Shown piece by piece: positions 40,860 through 46,833 of a stretch of 46,833 nucleotides of DNA. The stretch lies in NCBI GenBank assembly GCA_016219355.1, contig JACRNF010000024.1, positions 1-46,833 on the forward strand, read 5' to 3'. Every line of letters starts with the position of its first letter. The first letter of the stretch is position 1. Under the pieces are notes generated by a model. That model saw nothing but the letters and a program-made list of their open reading frames with translations, was not told where the DNA came from and searched no databases. The position numbers were made by a program, and so were the translations under genes. The stretch comes from Chlamydiota bacterium. Lineage in GTDB: Bacteria; Chlamydiota; Chlamydiia; Chlamydiales; SM23-39.

Positions 40860-42395
40860 ATGAAAAGAATTATTTCCGTTTTATTTTTATTTTTTGCACT
40901 AACATCTCAAGCGCCCAATCCTTCTTTAAAAGCTTTATATAATAGTTTGGACCCTAAATCAATTTCGCAAAACTTTGCCTTTTACGAGCTTTATCCAAAA
41001 TCCGAAGAAGGAACTCTTGCTTTAAAAAAAGCGCTGGAGCTTTTGGATCAAAAAAATGCGGGCAATCTTATCATCTTGCCCAAAATCGATATCCAACTGA
41101 TGATTTCTTTGGTAAATAAAAAAGCTACACCCACAGTTGAAAAGCTCTCAGAAGAGCAACTTAAGTTTATTGAAGACCTGGGAAAAAATCTTTATAACCG
41201 CAATCTTAAAGGGCATAATATCTGGACCGAAAAAGAAGCGGTTTCTCTTCCTTCTGAAGATATAGACCTTGCAAGAGCTCTTTTTGTCTCAGCAATGGAA
41301 AATGATAAAGATGGCAAATATAAAATTAGATATTATGAAGCCTGCCTTGATTTAATGGCGCTTCAAATTCTGGCTAAATTTCCTCCCAATCCAACTTACT
41401 TAGATAAAATTTATGCCATCAATGATTTTATTTTTTATCAAATGAAGTTTCGTTTTCCACCAACATCATCCCAAGCTAAAAATATTGACACCTATACATT
41501 CTTGCCTTCTGTAATCGATAGCCGCAAAGGGGTCTGTTTAGGAGTATCGACTCTATATCTTTGCCTTGCTCAAAGATTAAATTTAAATCTAGATATTGTC
41601 ACACCTCCGGGCCACATTTTTATCAGATACATAGAAAAACAAAATGAGTTTATAAATATTGAAACTACTGCAAGAGGAATAAATTTACCTACTGAAATTT
41701 ATCTCAACATTGAAACCAAAAAACTGCAGCAAAGAAAGATGAAAGAAGTGGTTGGCTTAACATTTGTAAACCAAGCGAGCGTATCATGGCAAAATGAAGA
41801 TTATAAAGAAGCTATAGCGCTTTATGAAAAAGCTTTAAAATTCTTACCCGATGATGCTACATGCAAAGAGCTTTTGGCCTTTAACTATCTTTTTGTCGGA
41901 AAAACCAAAGAGGGTGAACAAATTTTACAAGAAATCAAAGATGACTTTCCTGACTATGCCGTTTCTAAAGACACTATAGCAGAAGATTATCTAAATAAAA
42001 AAGCAGATGCAGAAGGAATAAAAGCCGTTTTTCTAACTGTTGATGAAACTAGAGATTCAATTTTAGAAAAACAAAAAAAATTAGAAGCTGTTGTTCAAAA
42101 ATTTCCTGAGTTTAGAGCAGGAATAATGCAACTAGCCACAACCCATTTGCAGCTTGGCAGAACCAAAGAAGCTCTGCAAGTATTGCAAAAATACTTTGTC
42201 ATCGATCAAAACGATCCCACAGTTAATTACTATCTATCAATGATATATTTAGAGCGTTATGATTACAACAACGCCTGGAAGCATTATAAAAAATTAGAAT
42301 CTATCTTGACTAAACAAGGTCACGCTCCAAAAGCATTAAAAGAGCTTCAAGACACACTTAGAAAAACTTCACCAGCTCCTCTTTTAAAGAACTAA
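40860..42395 (+). CDS. Secreted transglutaminase-like (SirB1-type) TPR protein
   Basis: 511 residues. A signal peptide (MKRIISVLFLFFALTSQAP) suggests export to the periplasm. Residues about 120-275 form a Transglut_core2/SirB1-like domain: FLPSVIDSRKGVCLGVSTLY with Cys226, TPPGHIFIRYIE with His252 and FINIETTARG as the likely third position. Residues 300-480 hold TPR repeats (EAIALYEKALKFLPDDATCK, EALQVLQKYFVIDQNDPTVN). The family combination is known in bacteria without an established reaction; it may be a protease-like or scaffold protein. Its end overlaps the convergent small membrane protein gene by 12 bp. Confidence 0.85.
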   Translation: MKRIISVLFLFFALTSQAPNPSLKALYNSLDPKSISQNFAFYELYPKSEEGTLALKKALELLDQKNAGNLIILPKIDIQLMISLVNKKATPTVEKLSEEQLKFIEDLGKNLYNRNLKGHNIWTEKEAVSLPSEDIDLARALFVSAMENDKDGKYKIRYYEACLDLMALQILAKFPPNPTYLDKIYAINDFIFYQMKFRFPPTSSQAKNIDTYTFLPSVIDSRKGVCLGVSTLYLCLAQRLNLNLDIVTPPGHIFIRYIEKQNEFINIETTARGINLPTEIYLNIETKKLQQRKMKEVVGLTFVNQASVSWQNEDYKEAIALYEKALKFLPDDATCKELLAFNYLFVGKTKEGEQILQEIKDDFPDYAVSKDTIAEDYLNKKADAEGIKAVFLTVDETRDSILEKQKKLEAVVQKFPEFRAGIMQLATTHLQLGRTKEALQVLQKYFVIDQNDPTVNYYLSMIYLERYDYNNAWKHYKKLESILTKQGHAPKALKELQDTLRKTSPAPLLKN

Positions 42396-42719
42396 TGGTG
42401 CAAGGGCTAATAAAGAAACAGCAACCGCCGCAGCTTTTGAAATCGTTTCCAAAGCATCCTGCGTCTCGGTTGGTAAAATCAAATAACCTCCGATTGAGGC
42501 AGCTAAAATCCCGACAGCAAAAATTAAAGGATGGTGCAAAAAAATACCTAATGCAACTGCGCAAAGGCCTAAAGTTATTAACGCTACAGATGTAATAATT
42601 TTCCAAGTCTTATTTTCAGTTGAGTTATCTTTAACCTTCAAAGTTAACTCGATGCCGTTTAACACTAACTTGTTCGAGTTTAAAACTACTCCGCCTGCTG
42701 CGCTTCCTAATGATGACAT
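42384..42719 (-). CDS. Small bilobed hydrophobic protein, Inc-like
   Basis: 111 residues from ATG 42719 (AAGGAG just upstream); a longer frame with six extra residues is less likely. A polar N-terminus (1-38) is followed by two membrane helices, about 41-60 and 64-83, joined by a tight HHP turn. A third hydrophobic stretch closes the protein. A closely spaced helix pair without cleavable signal is the hallmark of chlamydial inclusion membrane (Inc) proteins, which are type III substrates. The match is structural, not by sequence, and an ordinary membrane protein cannot be excluded. Confidence 0.7.
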   Translation of the reverse strand: MSSLGSAAGGVVLNSNKLVLNGIELTLKVKDNSTENKTWKIITSVALITLGLCAVALGIFLHHPLIFAVGILAASIGGYLILPTETQDALETISKAAAVAVSLLALAPLVL

Positions 42720-42737
42720 ACATCTCCTTGATTTCAT

Positions 42738-43050
42738 TTATATTTTTGCATAATTATCAATTAACAATCAACCATAATTAAAAATAGCAAGCATTTTATT
42801 TTTTATTTATTTAATTGTTAATTTTATTAAATTAAATTAAAAATAAAACAGTTTCCATTTTTTTTAAAACAATTAATTTTCTTATCCTCCTATCTCATTG
42901 AAAACAAATGATTTATAAATTTAAAAAAAACAGCCTCCAGCGAAGTAAAAAAATAACCTTTTGTACTAAGATTTTCTTTTGAAAGTATTTACTTTTTATT
43001 GGTAGAATTTTCTCTTGTTGTTTGAAAAAATCACAGTTAAAGGAAAGATT
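42738..43050. other. Very AT-rich intergenic stretch
   Basis: Long A and T runs and several imperfect AT palindromes, with no recognisable gene. It should contain divergent promoters for the Inc-like and Nudix genes; no single -10 can be chosen with confidence. Confidence 0.4.
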
Positions 43051-43596
43051 ATGACCAAACTACTGAGTAAATATTTTTTTGTTTTTGCTCTATCGTTAGC
43101 TCCCTTAGCAATATACACAAACGAGCAGCCTGTTAGGGAGCAACCGGCAAAACAACCACATAAACCACCCATCCTTACTACAACTGCAATAATTGAAATT
43201 TACGAAGGTAATGAATTCAAAGGTATTGTACTTATTGATCGTGGCAAAGCACCATTTGGCAAAGCTATTCCCGGAGGAAAAGTTGAATATGGCGAAACCG
43301 TAGAAAATGGTGTCAGACGAGAAATGATGGAAGAGGTCAATCTTGAACTAAATGACTTAAGACAATTTCACGTTTATTCTGAACCCACAAGAGATTTTAG
43401 ACATCATTCGGTTGAAGTTACCCATATTGCCAAAGCTTATCAATCGCCTACCGCCGGAGATGATGCGGCCAAAGCTTATGTAGTTAAACTAGAAGATATT
43501 CCCTGGAGCTTGCTTGCTTTTGATCACGCGCAAATTTTAAAAGATTATATTGAGTGGCGAAATGGCAATTACGCCCTTTCTATGCCTAAACCTTAA
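43051..43596 (+). CDS. Exported Nudix hydrolase
   Basis: 181 residues from ATG 43051, chosen for the AAAGGAAAG SD; a TTG 12 codons earlier is unlikely. The first 24 residues (MTKLLSKYFFVFALSLAPLA) look like a signal peptide. The Nudix box spans 76-98: G76, E82, R90-E91 and E94-E95 are in place, but the conserved Gly near the end is Asn97. Most Nudix enzymes cleave nucleoside diphosphate derivatives in the cytoplasm, so an exported one is unusual. It is followed 11 nt later by the YbaK gene. Confidence 0.85.
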   Translation: MTKLLSKYFFVFALSLAPLAIYTNEQPVREQPAKQPHKPPILTTTAIIEIYEGNEFKGIVLIDRGKAPFGKAIPGGKVEYGETVENGVRREMMEEVNLELNDLRQFHVYSEPTRDFRHHSVEVTHIAKAYQSPTAGDDAAKAYVVKLEDIPWSLLAFDHAQILKDYIEWRNGNYALSMPKP

Positions 43597-43607
43597 GGAA
43601 AATTAAA

Positions 43608-44081
43608 ATGTCGTTAAGCAAATCAGCTCAAAGCGTCCAAGATGTTTTAAGCAAAAAGGGAATTAATGCAAAAGTTGTTGAGCTCCCTGCTAGCACTCGC
43701 AGCGCCGAAGAAGCTGCAAAAGCCATTGGCTGTGAAGTTGCACAAATCATTAAATCTTTAATTTTTCGCACTAAACACACCAATAAGCCAATTCTTGTTC
43801 TTGTAAGCGGCGTCAATCGTGTTAATGAAAAATTAATTGCAAAAGCAGTAGGTGAAGAGATCACCAAAGCCGATGCAGATTTTACTCGGGAAGTCACGGG
43901 ATTTGCGATTGGAGGAATTCCACCTGTTGGCCACAAACAAAAAATCGAAACGTTCATCGATGAGGATTTATTAAAACTCAAAGAACTCTGGGCTGCAGCA
44001 GGCACACCTAATGCTGTTTTTAGCTTAGACTCATCGGTAATAGTAAATTTGACTGATGGCAAGGTAGTCGCGATTAAGTAG
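43608..44081 (+). CDS. YbaK/EbsC-family aminoacyl-tRNA deacylase
   Basis: 157 residues. The fold is recognisable from SVQDVLSKKGINAKVVELPA, STRSAEEAAKAIGCEVAQII followed by KSLIF, and GFAIGGIPPVGHKQKIETFI, the conserved GG.PP.GH loop of the ProX/YbaK group. Members hydrolyse misacylated tRNAs (Cys- or Ala-tRNAPro), providing trans-editing. AAGGA before the ATG and the 11-nt gap suggest co-transcription with the Nudix gene. Exact substrate not assignable from sequence. Confidence 0.9.
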   Translation: MSLSKSAQSVQDVLSKKGINAKVVELPASTRSAEEAAKAIGCEVAQIIKSLIFRTKHTNKPILVLVSGVNRVNEKLIAKAVGEEITKADADFTREVTGFAIGGIPPVGHKQKIETFIDEDLLKLKELWAAAGTPNAVFSLDSSVIVNLTDGKVVAIK

Positions 44082-44121
44082 AAAAAATACGATTTTGATG
44101 ATCCCTATCACCAGATCTTAA

Positions 44122-44197
44122 CCAAAAGCTCCAAAATTTCTGGAGTTTTTGGATGGGTTTTTAATTGTTTCAGCACAATCCTCCAAAAATATTGGAG
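44122..44197 (+). promoter_or_regulatory. Two similar palindromes upstream of the AbiEi-like gene
   Basis: The first, 44122-44152, has arms CCAAAAGCTCCA and TGGAGTTTTTGG (11 of 12 pairs). The second, 44181-44197, is CTCCAAAAATATTGGAG. Both share CTCCA...TGGAG. A -10-like GATAAAAT follows at about 44203. AbiEi-type antitoxins are known to bind inverted repeats at their own promoter, so these are candidate operators. Confidence 0.6.
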
Positions 44198-44232
44198 ATT
44201 CTGATAAAATAAAAACAAAAAGAAGTCAATTT

Positions 44233-44853
44233 ATGCATCCAATATTACGTTTTTCCAAGACAGCTTATGTGAAGAGCCAAAATCTCAAGCCTCTTCTTGG
44301 TAATTATACAAATCTGGATGACTTCATCTCAAGACTGGTAAAGTCCGGTGAATTAATCCGTTTAAAAAACGGTTTCTTTTTGATCGCTGAAAAAATTGAA
44401 GATTCCCCGGTTCCCTTTGAGAAAATTGCTAATTTACTTTATGGACCTTCTTACATTAGCTTTGAGTGGGCTCTTTCTTTTTACAACATGATTCCGGAAG
44501 GAGTCTATGTGGTCACAAGCGCATCTTCGAATAAATCAAAAATTTTTACCACTCCTGTAGGCACGTTTGACTATTTTTATTTGAGCCATCATCGATATTC
44601 CATTGGAATAGATCAGAAGGAAAATGAAGCAGGAAGATATCTTATAGCAACACCGGAAAAGGCTCTAGCTGACTTAATTCATTTTAAAAGTAAAAATCTG
44701 GAACCCAAAGATTTGTTAGTCGATTTAATCGAAGCGAGAAGAATCGATGAAGATAATTTAAAAAACTTGAATAAAAAGGATCTTCTCAAAATTGCAGATA
44801 ATTATCGCTCAAAAGCTGTTAAGAACCTAGTTTACGTTCTAGGAATGCTATGA
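44233..44853 (+). CDS. AbiEi-like antitoxin/transcriptional regulator
   Basis: 206 residues from ATG 44233; an upstream TTG would include the operators. The N-terminal winged-helix part (LDDFISRLVKSGELIRLKNG followed by FFLI) is followed by the AbiEi-type domain with GPSYISFEWALSFYNMIPEG then VYVVTS, and RYLIATPEKALADLIH. These proteins repress the abiE promoter and counter an AbiEii nucleotidyltransferase toxin. No AbiEii gene follows, as the next DNA is an epimerase fragment and an IS, so the antitoxin is an orphan here. Confidence 0.8.
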   Translation: MHPILRFSKTAYVKSQNLKPLLGNYTNLDDFISRLVKSGELIRLKNGFFLIAEKIEDSPVPFEKIANLLYGPSYISFEWALSFYNMIPEGVYVVTSASSNKSKIFTTPVGTFDYFYLSHHRYSIGIDQKENEAGRYLIATPEKALADLIHFKSKNLEPKDLLVDLIEARRIDEDNLKNLNKKDLLKIADNYRSKAVKNLVYVLGML

Positions 44854-45151
44854 GCTTGATATGACTGATCATTTAAAAACCATTCTGAAAAGTTATAAGA
44901 AGGCTTATAGCCTAAAAGCCTCTTTGCCTTTTCGATAACATAAACTCTATCGATAGTTTTGGGAAGAGCCCAGCCTCGTTTTACAAACTCTTTTTCAATC
45001 CAAGGAAAATAACGGGTAATCACAGCGTCTGCGTTTCCATGTAATTCTTCTACATCAGATTGCTGAAAAGGAGTTTGGCTGGAGATGTTCACTGCTTCAT
45101 ATCCTTGGATAGCTGCGTGTAGAGCCAGTTCATGCGCCTTAGCAACCCCCC
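44832..45151 (-). pseudogene. 3' fragment of an NAD-dependent epimerase/dehydratase gene
   Basis: The minus-strand frame is open from the IS border to TAA at 44832: VAKAHELALHAAIQGYEAVN, NISSQTPFQQSDVEEL, IDRVYVIEKAKRLLGYKPSY and NFSEWF. This is the C-terminal third of a sugar-nucleotide-type epimerase (DVA.AH..AL...G...NIS...PF; KA...LG..P.Y). The upstream part is cut exactly at the left end of the IS at 45152 and should lie beyond the right window edge if the insertion is simple. Its end overlaps the AbiEi-like gene by 22 bp. Confidence 0.75.
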
Positions 45152-45203
45152 TGTGTCAGCATACTTGTCGCTTTTTTAGCTAAACTTAAAGGAGTTTATA
45201 TAT

Positions 45204-45742
45204 ATGCTAAGAATGCAGACAAAGTATTCAAAAGAGTTTAAAATAGAGTCAGTCAAGAAAGTTTTATCAAGAAGATATGGTGCATCAGAAGATATGGTGC
45301 ATCGATTACTTCAGTAGCCCACTCTCTTGGAGTAAAGATATCAACCCTACATGGATGGATAAAGGCTATGGAGAGAAAAGATCTAATAGAGGATACCCCC
45401 ACTAGTGGGGGGGCGATTGAAAAAAGTCCTTACCATTGGAGTGTCAAAGAAAAATTTGAAAGTATATTAGAGACTTCTAAACTCTCTCAAGAGGAACTGG
45501 CTGAGTATTGTCGAAAAAAAGGAATTTTCCCTCATCATTTAGAGAATTGGAAAGTTGAATTTATTGAGTCTTTTAGCAAAGGACGCTCTGATGATGTAAG
45601 TGAAACAAAAAAGCTTAAGAATGAGATCAAGAGTCTCTCTTTTGAATTACAAAGAAAAGAAAAGGCTTTGGCTGAAGCGGCAGCTTTATTGATGCTTAAA
45701 AAAAAAGCAACAGACCTTTGGGGAACCGGAGAGGAAGATTGA
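45204..45742 (+). pseudogene. IS3 orfA, frame broken by a 17-bp tandem duplication
   Basis: It starts at ATG 45204 (AAAGGAG upstream) with MLRMQTKYSKEFKIESVKKV, a classical helix-turn-helix OrfA start. After 37 codons the frame hits TAG because the 17-nt unit AGAAGATATGGTGCATC is present twice (45270-45286, 45287-45303). Deleting one unit restores RRYGASITSVAHSLGVKIST and joins the downstream frame to 45742 (...LKKKATDLWGTGEED). OrfA is the DNA-binding half of the transposase, so this copy should be inactive unless the repeat slips back. The coding frame after 45368 is intact. Confidence 0.85.
45270..45303. repeat. 17-bp tandem duplication inside orfA
   Basis: Two perfect adjacent copies of AGAAGATATGGTGCATC. 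The length is not a multiple of three and causes the orfA frameshift. Absence of any divergence between the units points to a recent slippage event. Confidence 0.92.
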
Positions 45743-46794
45743 TCTCTAAAAAAGATAGAATGCAAATCTTGGAGTTAATTAAGGAAGCCTGCGAAGCTGG
45801 AACAAGTCAGCAGGCTGCCTGTAATATTTTAGGAATTACGCCTAAAACTATACAGCGTTGGAAAAGCAAAAATAAATTTGAAGATAAGCGTACTACTAGA
45901 AAAATAATACCTTATAATAAACTCACGGAAGAGGAACAAGAAAAAATTTTACATGTAGTTAATCAATCGGAATATGCAAACCTTTCCCCTTCAACAATTG
46001 TTCCCAAACTAGCTGATCAAGGAGTATATCTAGCATCAGAATCAACGATCTACAGACTGCTGAAAAAAGAAAATCAATTGACTCATCGAGCAGCTAGCAG
46101 ACCCCGTAATCCATACAGGCCAAAAGCAATTATAGCTGTAAAACCAAACCAGGTTTATAGCTGGGACATTACCTACCTAAGTTCTACAATTAAAGGAGTG
46201 TTTTTTTATCTTTATTTAATTATGGATATTTATAGCCGTAAGATTGTAGGGTGGCAAGTCTACGATAGAGAAAGTGCAGAATATGCTTCTGATGTATTAG
46301 AGGCCGCTTGTATTGAGGAAAACGTCAAAAAAGATCAGGTAATATTGCATTCTGATAATGGTAGCCCGATGAAAGGAGCGACCATGTTGGCGACATTGCA
46401 AAAGTTGGGAGTTATTCCATCATTTAGTCGGCCTTCAGTTAGCAATGACAATCCATATTCCGAAGCATTATTTAAAACGCTTAAATATATACCTATGTAT
46501 CCAGAGAAGCCTTTTGCATCTTTGCAGGCAGCACGTGAGTGGGTCAATAAATTTATTGAATGGTACAACTATCATCATATGCATAGTGGAATTAAATTTA
46601 TCACTCCAATACAGAGGCATAAAGGATATGATGAAGAGATACTAAAAAAAAGAACTGAGGTGTATCTTAAAGCCAAAAATACACATCCTCATAGATGGAG
46701 CAAAGAGATAAGAAACTGGGATAAAATTAATGAAGTGCTATTAAATCCAGAAAAGTGTAAAAATGCAGAACATAAGTTAAAGGTGGCGGTTTAA
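45718..46794 (+). CDS. IS3 orfB transposase (DDE integrase domain)
   Basis: 358 residues as read from TTG 45718, in the -1 frame relative to orfA and overlapping it by 25 nt. An A9G run at 45698-45707, where orfA reads AAA AAA AAA GCA and the orfB frame opens at 45700, is a likely -1 ribosomal frameshift site giving the OrfAB fusion. The N-terminus is a helix-turn-helix (ITPKTIQRWKSKNK). The rve domain has the DDE residues in YSWDITYLS, ILHSDNGSPMKG and NDNPYSEALFKTLKY. OrfB itself looks intact. Confidence 0.92.
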   Translation: MGNRRGRLISKKDRMQILELIKEACEAGTSQQAACNILGITPKTIQRWKSKNKFEDKRTTRKIIPYNKLTEEEQEKILHVVNQSEYANLSPSTIVPKLADQGVYLASESTIYRLLKKENQLTHRAASRPRNPYRPKAIIAVKPNQVYSWDITYLSSTIKGVFFYLYLIMDIYSRKIVGWQVYDRESAEYASDVLEAACIEENVKKDQVILHSDNGSPMKGATMLATLQKLGVIPSFSRPSVSNDNPYSEALFKTLKYIPMYPEKPFASLQAAREWVNKFIEWYNYHHMHSGIKFITPIQRHKGYDEEILKKRTEVYLKAKNTHPHRWSKEIRNWDKINEVLLNPEKCKNAEHKLKVAV

Positions 46795-46833
46795 AAAAAA
46801 CAGTTTAAGCGACAAGTACCCTGACAATCACCG

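Larger units (their letters stand above)
45152..46830 (+). mobile_element. IS3-family insertion sequence
   Basis: The left end TGTGTCAGCATACTTGTCGC and the complement of the right end (TGATTGTCAGGGTACTTGTC) share a TGTCAGnnTACTTGTCGCTT inverted repeat. Between them lie orfA and orfB of IS3 type. Ends run TG...CA as usual for IS3. The target duplication cannot be confirmed because only three bases (CCG) follow on the right; the left flank is CCC. A solo left end occurs at 5757. Confidence 0.88.

Noticed and set aside
43628..44062. 144-codon ORF opposite the YbaK gene
   Set aside because: It is a shadow of a clear YbaK-family gene on the other strand.
44832..45092. 86-residue minus-strand ORF as a complete gene
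   Set aside because: Its start codon is internal; the conserved epimerase frame continues upstream to the IS border, so it is a gene fragment.

Overview
The window is AT-rich chromosomal DNA from a member of the Chlamydiota, most likely an environmental (amoeba- or arthropod-associated) lineage rather than Chlamydia itself. The main evidence is gene order. The run rpsA-nusA-infB-rbfA-truB-ribF-ychF-sctU-sctV-sctW(copN)-chaperone-malQ follows the conserved chlamydial order known from C. trachomatis (CT098 down to CT087). The block rpe-efp-accB-accC matches CT121-CT124, here with a YvcK-family gene and a HAD phosphatase inserted. Insertion-sequence debris, truncated toxin and phage-type genes and eukaryote-like kinases also fit an environmental chlamydia.

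Layout. (1) Positions 1-6.1 kb are accessory: a phage-type gene, a coupled minus-strand pair that looks like a peptidoglycan-targeting toxin with an exported partner, an alpha/beta hydrolase whose 3' end runs into an IS200/IS605-type right end, yqeY, a two-gene NTP house-cleaning cassette bracketed by 1-kb-spaced direct repeats, and remnants of RhuM, an IS end and a YafQ toxin. (2) 6.1-13.3 kb: a pRiA4b-ORF3 protein and two SEC-C zinc proteins, four tRNAs (Tyr, Thr, Val, Asp), a TtcA-like thiolase, a PutP-like symporter, surE, a KamA-family radical SAM enzyme and a YitT membrane protein. (3) 13.4-18.7 kb, minus strand: HPRT with an apparent signal peptide, then the rpe-yvcK-HAD-efp-accB-accC operon. 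(4) 18.7-21.9 kb: two tandemly duplicated kinase-like genes separated and bordered by three copies of a four-hairpin cluster. (5) 21.9-24.5 kb, minus strand: an aspartokinase without ACT domains and a 606-residue unknown protein. (6) 24.7-39.3 kb: twelve tightly packed plus-strand genes joining the translation core to type III secretion. (7) 39.4-44.9 kb: an unknown coiled-coil-type protein, a secreted transglutaminase-like TPR protein, an Inc-like membrane protein, an exported Nudix protein, a YbaK-family deacylase and an orphan AbiEi-like antitoxin. (8) 44.8-46.8 kb: an epimerase gene cut by an IS3-family element whose orfA carries a 17-bp tandem duplication.

How the parts work together. 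The rpsA-malQ run would make ribosomal protein S1, NusA, IF2, RbfA and TruB together with the SctU/SctV export gate, the CopN-type gatekeeper and a secretion chaperone, so protein-synthesis capacity and secretion may rise together in development. EF-P carries a conserved lysine at its tip, and a KamA/EpmB-type enzyme about 4 kb away could supply beta-lysine for it. Several proteins are candidate host- or envelope-directed products: the two kinase-like proteins, the Inc-like protein, the exported Nudix protein, the exported HPRT and the 283-residue protein after malQ. All functions are read from motifs and family knowledge; no database search was run.
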